Shown: one piece after another, positions 17,498 through 26,565 of the stretch
Numbering within the stretch: the stretch's first letter is position 1
How the letters are laid out: each line of letters starts with the position of its first letter
Assembly: GCA_020832465.1 (NCBI GenBank)
Contig: JAFIER010000238.1
Location: 1 to 32,330, forward strand
DNA from: Bernardetiaceae bacterium
Lineage (GTDB): Bacteria; Bacteroidota; Bacteroidia; Cytophagales; Bernardetiaceae
Length of the DNA stretch: 32,330 nucleotides
Direction: 5' to 3'
The notes under the pieces: model-generated
The model's input: the letters and a program-made list of their open reading frames with translations, nothing else
Told to the model about the DNA's origin: nothing
Databases searched by the model: none
Translations under genes and position numbers: made by a program

Positions 17498-19351
17498 TTA
17501 AGGGAAAAGAATGCCGTCAAATTGATTTACATTTACAGGTGCTAATTTTGCATTGTAATGACGGTTTATGTCTTGAATGAAGCGATTAGCAGCGATTGCA
17601 TATCCTCTGTCAGAGAGGTGTACGCCGTCTAGGCTAAATGCACCGCCGGTTACGAAAGTAGCAGAATATGTAACACCATCGAATACGAATCCCGTTACAA
17701 CACGGTCAAAGAAGTTATTCATATCTACCAATGCCCAGCCATTTTCTTGGGCTGCATTAGCAATAATACCGTTAAAGGTTTCGATAGCATTTCTGATATT
17801 TGCTTGTTCAGCAGGGTCAAGTACAAGTCTATCTGGAAGCACAGGGAATGCTTGGAACTCTGCTGAGCCTACAAATCCTAATACTTCTAAAAGAATCAAA
17901 TCTTCGGGTGTAGCTTGACGCACACCAAAAGGATTTTCTGCACTTTGTGGTACGGCTACCAAAAACGGATTCGGACCCTCAGAAACTGTGGGCAATGATG
18001 CCAAAACAGCAGCGAGTTGCGCCTCTATAATAGCCTGTACTTCTGGCGATTGCATTTGTGCATTTGTCTGCTGCTCTATGATATTTTGTACAGTATCTGA
18101 CTGCATTTGCGCTGCAAGCTGTGCTTCTATAATTTGCGCTACTGCGTCAGATGCCATTTGAGCATTTACTTGCTGTTGAATAAGAGCTTGTACCTCATCG
18201 CTTGCCATTTGTGCGTTTACTGCACCCTCGATAGTAGCCTGTCCTTCTGGACTTGCTACAAAAGCATCAGCAGCTGCATCGGCATCGGCTTCTGATGCAC
18301 CCGCATCAAGAGCCTGCTGTCTTGCATTTTCGCGTACTGCTGCTGTAACTTGTGCTGTAACTTGCTCACGTACTGCCATAGTAACCTGTGCTGTAACTTG
18401 CTCACGCACTGCGGCTTCTACCTGCTGGCGTACTTGCGCACGAACAGCCTCTACTACCTGCTCACGAACAACTGCACGCACGGCAGCTTCTACCTGTGGG
18501 CGAGCCTGTGCTTCCGCTGTGGCGCGGAAAGTAGCATTGAGCTGATCTGCTTGCTCTGCACTCAAAACAAAAGCATTGTAAGCTGCAGTTTTGAAAAACG
18601 GAATATCCAAAATATTAGGAATATTTGCAATTGCACCCTGTACATTAGGATTTGCAGCTTTGAGCGTAGCAATCGTACCGTTAATGCCTTGCGCAAATAC
18701 ATCAGTTGGCGTTATTTGATTTCCAGCAATACCAAAAGGATTATCTGCTGAGCCACCAGATGTACCATAGCCCAATACGTCATTATTTCCTATCCAAAGT
18801 GTCACAAAAGTTGGATTCTGAGCCGCTGCATCACCCGCTGGTGTAGCGTCATCAGCAGAAGCCATACGTCCGTAGAAAGGATTGAGTGCAGCATAGCCAG
18901 GTGTTACTAAATGAAACGAGCGCGCGCCAGGTACGCCTAAGTTTTGGAAAGGACCTTCGCTACGCACGTTAGTAAGTGCAGATGCGCCAGAGGGGTCTGG
19001 AGCGGGTAGCAAGCTTCCGTTAGATTCAGCAAGCACTAAGCGAGGTGAACCGGCACCATTATTACCACCACCTTCGGGCATGAGGGGTTGTTTGAAAGTA
19101 GATGCGCCTCCTGCCTCTGCTATTTTATCCGCAAGCATAGCTGGGTAAGAAGCGATTTGCCCTCTTCTATGCAAAGCACCATCAGCATAGCCCGCAGTGA
19201 GTGAGTTGCCAAGGGCAACAAAAGTAGTAAAATCAGCTTCACCAGGCGTAGGCGTAGGCACGTCGAGTGCTGGATCTGGTTCGCAAGCCGTAAAAAGTCC
19301 TAATGATAGGAACAGTAAGACTGATAAATATTTGTATTTTATGTATCGCAT
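17498..19351 (-). CDS. SGNH/GDSL hydrolase lipoprotein with two tandem repeat arrays
   Basis: This 617-residue protein has a lipoprotein signal ending LGLFTAC, with the lipidated Cys at 23. GDSL-family blocks are present: nucleophile S50 in FVALGNSLTAGY, the block III IGNNDV (187-192), and DGVHLS with D575 and H578. The catalytic domain is split by a 170-residue insertion rich in Ala, Gln, Val and Glu. The insertion contains five 12-residue repeats (287-346, like VEAAVREQVTAQ) and five 17-residue repeats (362-446, like NAQMASDEVQALIQQQV). It follows a FadL-type porin gene by 53 bases, an association common in Bacteroidota. It probably cleaves an ester lipid at the outer membrane, with FadL importing the product. 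The repeat insertion may form an extended helical arm. Confidence 0.9.
   Translation of the reverse strand: MRYIKYKYLSVLLFLSLGLFTACEPDPALDVPTPTPGEADFTTFVALGNSLTAGYADGALHRRGQIASYPAMLADKIAEAGGASTFKQPLMPEGGGNNGAGSPRLVLAESNGSLLPAPDPSGASALTNVRSEGPFQNLGVPGARSFHLVTPGYAALNPFYGRMASADDATPAGDAAAQNPTFVTLWIGNNDVLGYGTSGGSADNPFGIAGNQITPTDVFAQGINGTIATLKAANPNVQGAIANIPNILDIPFFKTAAYNAFVLSAEQADQLNATFRATAEAQARPQVEAAVRAVVREQVVEAVRAQVRQQVEAAVREQVTAQVTMAVREQVTAQVTAAVRENARQQALDAGASEADADAAADAFVASPEGQATIEGAVNAQMASDEVQALIQQQVNAQMASDAVAQIIEAQLAAQMQSDTVQNIIEQQTNAQMQSPEVQAIIEAQLAAVLASLPTVSEGPNPFLVAVPQSAENPFGVRQATPEDLILLEVLGFVGSAEFQAFPVLPDRLVLDPAEQANIRNAIETFNGIIANAAQENGWALVDMNNFFDRVVTGFVFDGVTYSATFVTGGAFSLDGVHLSDRGYAIAANRFIQDINRHYNAKLAPVNVNQFDGILFP
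18014..18268 (-). repeat. Coding tandem repeat, five 17-residue units
   Basis: Residues 362-446 of the GDSL protein form five consecutive 17-residue units with consensus xAQMxSDxVQxIIExQx. The units differ by several residues, so this is an old or selected array rather than a fresh duplication. Confidence 0.85.
18314..18493 (-). repeat. Coding tandem repeat, five 12-residue units
   Basis: Residues 287-346 of the GDSL protein form five 12-residue units with consensus VxxAVREQVxxQ. Neighbouring units three and four are nearly identical. Confidence 0.85.
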
Positions 19352-19404
19352 AATAACACAGTTGTTTTGTATCTACAAAAATATAGATTGTGAATGATTA
19401 TGAA

Positions 19405-20664
19405 TTAGAATAAAAATGAGAGCGCAAAACCTGGTACAATAGCACCAGCGTGGAACGTACCACTGATTGTGTTCGCCTCTGGTGCAGCTTCTTGCGTACG
19501 TGCTGCTCTATCAACAATAAGTAAATGCGCATCTATATTGAAGCGATTTCCAATTGTATAACCCGCACCAATTGTATAACCTAAAGTATTTGAATCTGGG
19601 CTTTCAGGGGTCATAAAACCATCTTTTACAGATGTTTGGTCATAATAAATACCCACACGCAATGCCAACTCATTCATAGGGCGATATTCAGCACCGAATC
19701 GGAAGGTAAATGTATCCTTATACTCACGACGGCTTACCGTAGTGGTAGAACCAGCTACAGGCTCGGCATAATCAAAACGCAACTCTTCATAAGCAGACCA
19801 GCCTACATAATTGATGTCTGTAGTAAGCATAAGTTTTGCAAGTCCTGTCTCCTCGTCTCTACCCATAGGATAAAAAGCCAAGCCTAAGGTAGTAACAGAA
19901 GGCATAGGTAACTCCGAGTTGAAAGTAGTATTAGGGAAATTTCCACGTACTGAATTAGGCACGTCAAAAGTAGCATCGCCACCTTCAATAACAGCATTCA
20001 CACGAGAGCGGTAGTTGAAACCTATTGAAAACTTATCCATAGGCTGATAGAATACGCCTAAGTTAAAACCAATAGCAGTATTAGCTGTGCCCTCAAGTGT
20101 ACCTTGTGCGCGCACGCCATCTTGCCCAGTAATAGGCAAATTACGGTTGAGCGATACACTACCCATAGCAATATTCAAACCCGCACCTACGCTAAGATTA
20201 TCCAAAATTCTGTAGCTAAATGTAGGCTGAATAGAAAAAGTTTGTAAGCTCAAACGATTCAAAGCATACTGACCGAGCCAGTTATCCTCCCACTCTACAG
20301 TAGAACCAAAAGGCGTTACAACGGCTAAACCCGCTGCCATTTTGTCGTTAATTTTGTAAACTCCGTATAAAAAGAAAGGCGTACCTACTGGGGATTGTGT
20401 GGACGCAGTATAAGTACTGTTGTCCGCAGCGAGGTAGTTAATCTTAGAATTTACAAAGTTTACACCCAATTGCACTTCGCTCTTCTCGAGCATAGCCATA
20501 GCACCAGGGTTAAAAAATACACTTTGTGCACTGACATAACCCGTTGCGGAGTTACCTAATCCAGTAGCACGGCTGCCTTGAAGCAGTACTTGATAACCAC
20601 TTGCTTGTGCTACACTTACGCTAAGGAGTGCGCACATCAATAAAGAAAGAAAATTTTTTCTCAT
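19405..20664 (-). CDS. OmpP1/FadL family outer membrane transporter
   Basis: This 419-residue protein has a signal peptide at 1-21 (ending AQA) and then the family's N-terminal plug segment, GYQVLLQGSRATGLGNSATG and SVFFNPGAMAML, which in FadL blocks the barrel lumen. The remainder is beta-barrel in composition and ends FALSFLF, with a C-terminal phenylalanine typical of outer membrane proteins. FadL proteins import long-chain fatty acids or other hydrophobic molecules. The downstream GDSL lipase in the same orientation suggests the lipase frees acyl chains that this protein takes up. A promoter box lies 44 bases upstream of the start codon. Confidence 0.92.
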   Translation of the reverse strand: MRKNFLSLLMCALLSVSVAQASGYQVLLQGSRATGLGNSATGYVSAQSVFFNPGAMAMLEKSEVQLGVNFVNSKINYLAADNSTYTASTQSPVGTPFFLYGVYKINDKMAAGLAVVTPFGSTVEWEDNWLGQYALNRLSLQTFSIQPTFSYRILDNLSVGAGLNIAMGSVSLNRNLPITGQDGVRAQGTLEGTANTAIGFNLGVFYQPMDKFSIGFNYRSRVNAVIEGGDATFDVPNSVRGNFPNTTFNSELPMPSVTTLGLAFYPMGRDEETGLAKLMLTTDINYVGWSAYEELRFDYAEPVAGSTTTVSRREYKDTFTFRFGAEYRPMNELALRVGIYYDQTSVKDGFMTPESPDSNTLGYTIGAGYTIGNRFNIDAHLLIVDRAARTQEAAPEANTISGTFHAGAIVPGFALSFLF

Positions 20665-20707
20665 GGTTTAAGGTATGTTTAATGGTAATTTAAAAATAAA
20701 AGCTCTG

Positions 20708-20715
20708 CAAACATA
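20708..20715 (-). promoter_or_regulatory. Bacteroidota -7 box for fadL-like operon
   Basis: Read on the minus strand the bases are tatgtttg, an exact TAnnTTTG match. A TTG lies about 23 bases further upstream. The predicted start of transcription would leave a leader of about 35 bases before the ATG at 20664. Confidence 0.55.
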
Positions 20716-20953
20716 ATAAAAAATATCACAAACACGAACAATAATTTGCGATATTTTTATTCATACTGTAAATATATTGCAAAAAAACAATAAAAAGCAA
20801 TAAAATGATGTTTTTTTTCATAATAAAAAATTATAACCACCACATTTTGCATTTTACTTTTGTAACATTCTGTTAATAAGTACGCTATCGCTATGCCATT
20901 TTTTACTGCATAATGCGCTATCTTTAATTTAGACAAAAAGCAGGTTTATTTCC

Positions 20954-21739
20954 TTAGAGTTCCCATTTTTCATTGAGCACTCCAATGGCGTGATGCGCAG
21001 TGAGGTCAAACTCACAAGGCACTATAGAAGCATAATTATGCGCAATTGCCCACTCGTCAGTATCCTCTCCCTTATCAGGATTGATAAACTTACCAGAGAG
21101 CCAATAATAGGGTCTGCCATAAGGGTCTTCTCTTTTTTCAACACTTTCGTGCCAAGCCGCCTGTGCCTGCCGGCAAATCTTAACACCGAGAATAGGCTCT
21201 TCACGAGCCGCTGGAAAGTTTACATTCATTACCGTAGCCTCAGGCAAACCTTTGCTTAAAGCCTCCGATGTGATTTTTTTGACTAATGCCCTAACGTGTG
21301 AAAAGTCAGCATCATGTCCATAATCACAAAGCGAAAAACCAATGGCATTCAAGCCACTCATAGCAGCCTCCATAGCCGCAGACATCGTACCCGAATAAAG
21401 CACACTCACCGAAGTATTACTCCCATGATTGATACCACTCACTACAATATCGGGTTTGCGCTCTGCAAGCACCTCATGCTTGGCTAATTTAATACAATCA
21501 GCTGGAGTACCCGAAGAGTGATAGGCTTCAACACCCAAATCTGAAAATACAGGAGAGGGGAAAAGTTTCAAGGGCGAGTGAATCGTAATCGCATGCCCCA
21601 TGCCCGACTGAGGACTATCAGGCGCAACGACAACAACCTCTCCAAGCTCGCACATGACTTCTACCAATACACGAATGCCCTTGGCTGTAATGCCATCATC
21701 GTTTGAAACCAATATTAAAGGACGTTTTTTGTTACTCAT
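20954..21739 (-). CDS. surE: 5'/3'-nucleotidase SurE
   Basis: This 261-residue cytoplasmic phosphatase removes phosphate from nucleoside monophosphates. The metal-binding start LILVSNDDGITAKGI (D14, D15) is diagnostic of SurE, followed by DSPQSGMGHAIT and VSGINHGSNTSVSVLYSGT, which complete the active site. The length fits the family. It is a single gene on the minus strand with its own 5' spacer of 168 bases. Confidence 0.96.
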   Translation of the reverse strand: MSNKKRPLILVSNDDGITAKGIRVLVEVMCELGEVVVVAPDSPQSGMGHAITIHSPLKLFPSPVFSDLGVEAYHSSGTPADCIKLAKHEVLAERKPDIVVSGINHGSNTSVSVLYSGTMSAAMEAAMSGLNAIGFSLCDYGHDADFSHVRALVKKITSEALSKGLPEATVMNVNFPAAREEPILGVKICRQAQAAWHESVEKREDPYGRPYYWLSGKFINPDKGEDTDEWAIAHNYASIVPCEFDLTAHHAIGVLNEKWEL

Positions 21740-21907
21740 ATTTTTTGTTTGAAATGATAAAAATGCTAAGTATAGCTTTATAGTGTTTAGTTAGTATGAG
21801 TTGTTATCCAACAAGCATAAAGGCTATATATAAGTTTGAATATAGGAATTTTTTTTGAAAGTTAGAAGGCATAAGCAAGTAGAAATTAGTTTTTTAACCT
21901 AACAAAA

Positions 21908-23722
21908 TCAAAGCGTAATACCCATTTTTTGCATCAAAACCATTGCATTCATAGTGCCACAAATGCCTTTTCGTATTGTATAATCATAAGTAAACTCATC
22001 GCCTTCGACCCTTACCTCAAAATTAAAATTGCGAATATTTTGTGGGTGCAAATCTGCTAATGCGCCGAGGGCAAGGTCATGAGTCGTAACAAAACCCGTT
22101 GCGCCAAGCCTCACAAGTTGCTGTACTAAGGCTTCCGAGCCCGCATTTCTATCTTTTGAGTTCGTACCTTTCAAAATCTCATCTAAGAAAATAAGACGGC
22201 TCTCACCTGCTGACAAAATATCTATAAGTGTTTTTAAGCGACGCAACTCGGCATAAAACGAAGACTCGTTATCTTTGAGTGAATCTGCTACACGCATACT
22301 TGTGTATAGCTTAATAGATTGCAAAGAAAAACGCTCTGCACAAACCACACAGCCTGCCAATGCCAATACAGTATTGACGGCTACCGTGCGCAAAAAAGTA
22401 CTTTTACCCGCCATATTAGAGCCTGTAATCAGTGTAATATCCCCCTTTTTGGCTAAATAAAAACTGTTTGCTACACGGCTCTCGGCAGGGAGTAGGGGGT
22501 GTGCCATAGCTTCAAAATCCAAAATAGCACTTTTACTCTCCGTAGGATAAGCAAAATTAGGCTGGTTATAAGCTATAGCCGCAAAGGAGCATATTGCATC
22601 GAGCTTACCTAAGCGAGCTACAAGTTGCGGAAAGCCAACATTATGCTTTGTCCTCCATTTTTCTAAAGCGCTTGCAGCGTGCAAATCCCAAAGTAGAAAA
22701 CCGTTGAGAAAAAGTGCAGCAAGCATATTAAGACGGTAGTCCATATTTTGTGCAAGGCGGGCAAGCTGGGCTAATGCCTGATAGCCCGTTTGTGCTTCAT
22801 TTTTGAGATAAGCAGATTCAAGGTGCGTTTCTTCCAGCATTTTGGCTAAAGCTGCATATTTTGTAAATAGCTTAAACTTACGACTTATCTGCGCATGCGT
22901 CTCGTTGATAGCTCCACCAAAGGCAGCCACGATGCCGAGCATCAACAAAAAGCTCAAAATTGCTAATTGCCAAGGCAACAGACCCGCTATCGAAAGTACA
23001 ATTACAACAGCATTGAAAAACGGCATAACCCACTTGAGCAAAGGCACTAACTTATGAGAAGTAAAAAATACAGGCGACTCAAGCCACGATTGAATCTGTA
23101 TAATATCTTGCTTACTCTCTTGAAAACCCTCTCCTTTTGCCCTAAAAGCAAGCCTAAAATCAGGCTTTTGAGATAGCTCTTTCACGGCCTCTTGCCTTGC
23201 AAGAATTGTTTCCCAATTTTCTGGTGCTTGCAACCACTCGGCTAATAGCGTTTTGCCATGCTCAGTGCTACAGCGATTTAGGTAGGCAAAAAGCGAGGCA
23301 TGACCAAAAATATCGAGGTCGCCACTATACTCATGGTTCGGATTTTTATGCTCATCGCCACCTTCTGCGTGGCTATACTCACCTTTTGCGCGTTTTTCCT
23401 CATCTTCGGCAACGCTTATAAGTTGATTGCAATCCTCAAGTAAATGATTTTTACGAAATTGCAATTGTACCAAAAAAAAGAATGCAAAAGTGCCCACCAC
23501 TACTGTGCCCAAAGTTAGATATAAATTAAAATCCGAAGTATAGAAACCCGCTACCACAATAAGCACAAAAAGCAACAGACGAGCAGTAGCTAAGGTTTTG
23601 ATTTGTTTTTGTAATTGTGTTTTTTCAGCATTTTTTTCTGTAATAATACGATGGTAAAAATCAATGGCATTCATGGTGTTTTGATTGTTTTGATAGAATG
23701 TTAGCTTTGAAGACAAAGACAA
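21908..23722 (-). CDS. Membrane-anchored MutS-like ATPase
   Basis: This 604-residue protein carries a MutS domain V ATPase at its C-terminus: Walker A TGSNMAGKSTFLRT, then SMRVADSLKDNESSFYAELRRL, the Walker B region SRLIFLDEILKGTNSKDR and the FVTTHDLALG motif. Instead of mismatch-recognition domains, the N-terminal half has hydrophobic pairs at about 48-86 and 230-270, consistent with membrane attachment. This is a paralogue common in Bacteroidota, not the mismatch repair MutS; its job is not established. The ATG at 23674 (residue 17, MNAIDFYHRII) is an equally possible start. Confidence 0.9.
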   Translation of the reverse strand: MSLSSKLTFYQNNQNTMNAIDFYHRIITEKNAEKTQLQKQIKTLATARLLLFVLIVVAGFYTSDFNLYLTLGTVVVGTFAFFFLVQLQFRKNHLLEDCNQLISVAEDEEKRAKGEYSHAEGGDEHKNPNHEYSGDLDIFGHASLFAYLNRCSTEHGKTLLAEWLQAPENWETILARQEAVKELSQKPDFRLAFRAKGEGFQESKQDIIQIQSWLESPVFFTSHKLVPLLKWVMPFFNAVVIVLSIAGLLPWQLAILSFLLMLGIVAAFGGAINETHAQISRKFKLFTKYAALAKMLEETHLESAYLKNEAQTGYQALAQLARLAQNMDYRLNMLAALFLNGFLLWDLHAASALEKWRTKHNVGFPQLVARLGKLDAICSFAAIAYNQPNFAYPTESKSAILDFEAMAHPLLPAESRVANSFYLAKKGDITLITGSNMAGKSTFLRTVAVNTVLALAGCVVCAERFSLQSIKLYTSMRVADSLKDNESSFYAELRRLKTLIDILSAGESRLIFLDEILKGTNSKDRNAGSEALVQQLVRLGATGFVTTHDLALGALADLHPQNIRNFNFEVRVEGDEFTYDYTIRKGICGTMNAMVLMQKMGITL

Positions 23723-23771
23723 AACTGTGCGAATATTTCGGCTAAAAATTCCGAAATTCCAATAAAAAGAG

Positions 23772-23779
23772 TACTTTTG
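23772..23779 (+). promoter_or_regulatory. Possible -7 box upstream of prfA operon
   Basis: The bases tacttttg match TAnnTTTG. It lies 171 bases before the prfA start, which would give a long leader; no -33 partner was clear. Confidence 0.3.
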
Positions 23780-23950
23780 TGGTGCTATTAAAAAAGACGC
23801 TACATCGCACTATAATAGAATAGCTTTGCAAAAAGACAAAAAATTACGCTTCTTTACAAATGCAAACGACATAAAGTTTGTGTTTATCGTGGGTTTTATA
23901 CGAAAAGTAGCCTGATTGTACAGAAAAGTCATAAAAAATATTTTCAAAAT

Positions 23951-25030
23951 ATGGTTGATAAATTAGAAGAAATAAAAACACGCTTTACGCAAATCGGTGT
24001 AGAAATGACAAAACCCGATGCTATGAGCGATATGAAAGCCTTTGCAAAACTTAGCAAAGAGTACAAAGATTTAGAAAAAATCGTTATACAATACGAAAAA
24101 TACAAACAAATCTTAGACGGCATTGCTGAAGGTAAGCACTTGCTCAATACAGAGAAAGACCCTGAAATGCGCGAACTTGCCAAAGCACAAATAGAAGAAC
24201 TCGAACCTGAAAAGGAAAATATAGAAGAGGTCATCAAGCAATTGCTCATTCCAAGCGACCCAGACGATGACAAAAATGTTATTTTTGAAATCCGTGCAGG
24301 TGCAGGTGGAGACGAAGCCGCTATTTTTGCTGGCGATTTATACCGTTTGTATCAGCGTTTTGCAGAACGTATGAAGTGGAAGGCTGAATTGCTTTCCTTT
24401 ACAGAAGGAACCGCAGGAGGTTATAAAGAAATTATTATGACCATATCTGGCGAGGAAGTTTATAAATCCCTTAAATACGAATCAGGAGTACACCGCGTTC
24501 AGCGTGTGCCCGCTACGGAAAGCCAAGGAAGGGTACATACCTCCGCAGCAAGCATAGCAGTACTACCAGAAACCGATGACGTAGAAATCAATTTGAATAT
24601 GAGCGACATCAAAAAAGATACTTTCCGTGCATCAGGTGCGGGCGGTCAGCACGTCAATAAAACAGAATCCGCAGTCCGACTTACCCATATACCCTCTGGA
24701 CTTGTCGTAGAATGTCAAGACGGACGCTCGCAAATGCAAAATTATGACCAAGCACTAAGGGTATTGCGTGCCAGATTATACGACATGGAGTTGCAAAAAC
24801 AAAATGCCGAAATTAGTGCCGCCAGAAAAGATATGGTAGGTAGCGGTGATAGATCAGATAAAATCCGTACTTATAACTATTCGCAAGGAAGGGTAACAGA
24901 CCACCGTATCAATTACAGTATATTTAACCTGCCCAATGTAATGGACGGCGAAATATATGATTTTATCGAAAAACTGCGCATTGCAGAACACAATGAACGC
25001 ATGAAAACAAATGCCGATAGCGAGGCTTAA
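23951..25030 (+). CDS. prfA: Peptide chain release factor 1
   Basis: This 359-residue factor ends translation at UAA and UAG. The stop-codon-reading tripeptide PAT is at 187-189 (HRVQRVPATESQG), which marks RF1 rather than RF2 (SPF). The peptidyl-hydrolysis GGQ motif is at 231-233 (SGAGGQHVNKTESAV). The length is normal. It leads a plus-strand gene cluster with an FKBP isomerase, rfbC and gatC at short spacing. Confidence 0.97.
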   Translation: MVDKLEEIKTRFTQIGVEMTKPDAMSDMKAFAKLSKEYKDLEKIVIQYEKYKQILDGIAEGKHLLNTEKDPEMRELAKAQIEELEPEKENIEEVIKQLLIPSDPDDDKNVIFEIRAGAGGDEAAIFAGDLYRLYQRFAERMKWKAELLSFTEGTAGGYKEIIMTISGEEVYKSLKYESGVHRVQRVPATESQGRVHTSAASIAVLPETDDVEINLNMSDIKKDTFRASGAGGQHVNKTESAVRLTHIPSGLVVECQDGRSQMQNYDQALRVLRARLYDMELQKQNAEISAARKDMVGSGDRSDKIRTYNYSQGRVTDHRINYSIFNLPNVMDGEIYDFIEKLRIAEHNERMKTNADSEA

Positions 25031-25063
25031 AATTAAATATTACCTCAAAAAAATAAAATCAAT

Positions 25064-25639
25064 ATGCAATTTTTTATGCAAATGAATACATCTATTGCCT
25101 TACGCAACTTGCTTATGCTCACCCTAATTTTTATCTTGGGTGCTTGTAATAACAACAACAATCCAGAGGAGGATTTACCCGACTTTCTCAACGAAGCAGA
25201 GCGAAGAGCAAGGGAGCAGCAGATTATCAATAGCTACCTGACTCAAAATGGATTTGAATCCCAGCAATTGCCATCGGGTTTGCACTATGTACTTTTGGAA
25301 GAAGGTAGCGGCGAGCGTCCGCTAAGTACGGATATTGTATCCGTGCATTACAGAGGCTATATCCTTTTTGGCAATCGTTTTGATGACTCTTACCAAAGAG
25401 GCACACCTATTCGTTTTCAGCTCGGCACAGGACGAATAGCTACAGAAGGGGCTGCTATCGTAGAGGAAAATGCACCTCGTGTGATTCAAGGCTGGATTGA
25501 AGGACTTGCACTTTTGAGCAGAGGAGAAAAAGCATTGATTATTTTGCCTTCTAATTTAGCTTATGGAAGAGAGGGCATTAGAGGCGTAATCCCACCTTAT
25601 TCCGTGCTGGCATTCGAGGTCGAACTTGTTGATTTTTAA
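25064..25639 (+). CDS. FKBP-type peptidyl-prolyl isomerase lipoprotein
   Basis: This 191-residue protein has a lipoprotein signal ending FILGAC (Cys near residue 28) and then an Asn-rich linker. An FKBP domain follows from about 65: VSVHYRGYILFGNRFDDSYQRG, FQLGTG, VIQGWIEGLALLSRGEKALIILPSNLAYG and VIPPYSVLAFEVELVDF. It should catalyse proline isomerisation in the periplasm or at the outer membrane, assisting protein folding. The likeliest start is the in-frame ATG at 25082 (MNTSIALRN), which places a short basic residue ahead of the hydrophobic core; the upstream ATG at 25064 is also open. Confidence 0.9.
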   Translation: MQFFMQMNTSIALRNLLMLTLIFILGACNNNNNPEEDLPDFLNEAERRAREQQIINSYLTQNGFESQQLPSGLHYVLLEEGSGERPLSTDIVSVHYRGYILFGNRFDDSYQRGTPIRFQLGTGRIATEGAAIVEENAPRVIQGWIEGLALLSRGEKALIILPSNLAYGREGIRGVIPPYSVLAFEVELVDF

Positions 25640-25652
25640 TCTAAAACAAACT

Positions 25653-26201
25653 ATGCAGTTTACACAAGCACCTATTTCAGGCGTATGGATTTGTGAGCCA
25701 CACCTCTTTGAAGACCATAGAGGATATTTTTTTGAAAGTTTTAACCTACAAGATTTTCAAAAAGCAACGGGGCTCGCACCCAATTTTGTGCAAGACAATC
25801 AGTCGCGCTCTTTTAAAGGTGTAATGCGTGGCTTACATTTTCAAAAATATCCCGAAGGGCAGGCTAAACTTGTAAGGGTATTAGAAGGAGAAATTCAAGA
25901 TGTAATTGTCGATATGAGACCCAATTCGCCAACATTAGGACAAAGTTTTAGTATTATGCTCTCGGCTCAAAATCGCAAACAACTTTATATCCCACGTGGA
26001 TTCGCACACGGATTTTTAGTGCTTTCAGAAGAAGCCGAATTTTTCTATAAATGCGATAATTTTTATATGCCAGAGTACGATACAGGAATTTTCTTTGCAG
26101 ACCCCGCACTCAATATCGAGTGGCAGTATCCGATAAACGAAATGAAAGTGTCTGAAAAAGACCAAAATCTAAAATATTTTGAAGCTATGGCTTATCAATA
26201 A
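25653..26201 (+). CDS. rfbC: dTDP-4-dehydrorhamnose 3,5-epimerase
   Basis: This enzyme performs the third step of dTDP-L-rhamnose synthesis, epimerising positions 3 and 5 of the keto sugar. It has the characteristic start GVWICEPHLFEDHRGYFFESFN, the catalytic His in MRGLHFQ (H62), and GFAHGFLVLSEEAEFFYKCDNFY. The ATG at 25653 is chosen because it gives the usual 182-residue length. A start at 25626 would overlap the preceding gene by 14 bases and add nine unsupported residues. No other rhamnose genes are in the window. Confidence 0.92.
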   Translation: MQFTQAPISGVWICEPHLFEDHRGYFFESFNLQDFQKATGLAPNFVQDNQSRSFKGVMRGLHFQKYPEGQAKLVRVLEGEIQDVIVDMRPNSPTLGQSFSIMLSAQNRKQLYIPRGFAHGFLVLSEEAEFFYKCDNFYMPEYDTGIFFADPALNIEWQYPINEMKVSEKDQNLKYFEAMAYQ

Positions 26202-26271
26202 AACTTATCACCCGCAGGCATGAAAAAACAATATTTTGTCGCTAATGCCTGAACTTAAACAAAAAAAAACA

Positions 26272-26565
26272 ATGAAAGTAAATGTAGATAGCGAATTGCT
26301 TTACAAACTATCTCACCTCTCAAGGTTAGAGTTTAGTGAAAAATCTGAAAGTGATATGATTTCTGATTTGAATGGTATTTTGGGCTGGATAGAAAAGCTC
26401 AATGAAATAGATACAGAGGGCATCGAACCACTCACTCATATCTCAAGTGAAGTCAATGTATTGCGTGAAGATCATAAAGAGCCGCCCTTAGATCACGAAA
26501 GTGGACTTAAAAATGCGCCTAAGCGCGACTCTGATTATTTTAGAGTGCCTAAGGTTATTGAGTAA
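26272..26565 (+). CDS. gatC: Aspartyl/glutamyl-tRNA amidotransferase subunit C
   Basis: GatC stabilises the GatA-GatB complex that converts Glu-tRNA(Gln) or Asp-tRNA(Asn) to the amidated forms. The sequence LLYKLSHLSRLEFSE, followed by ILGWIEKLNEIDTEGIEPLTH and the C-terminal SDYFRVPKVIE, is typical. The frame is open to 26236 through a TTG and an ATG at 26245, but the ATG at 26272 gives the usual 97-residue length and the expected N-terminus. Its end overlaps the convergent histidine phosphatase by 11 bases. gatA and gatB are not adjacent. Confidence 0.93.
   Translation: MKVNVDSELLYKLSHLSRLEFSEKSESDMISDLNGILGWIEKLNEIDTEGIEPLTHISSEVNVLREDHKEPPLDHESGLKNAPKRDSDYFRVPKVIE

Noticed and set aside
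21908-23722. Mismatch repair MutS
   Set aside because: It lacks the mismatch-binding N-terminal domains and has hydrophobic membrane segments there; only the ATPase domain is shared.
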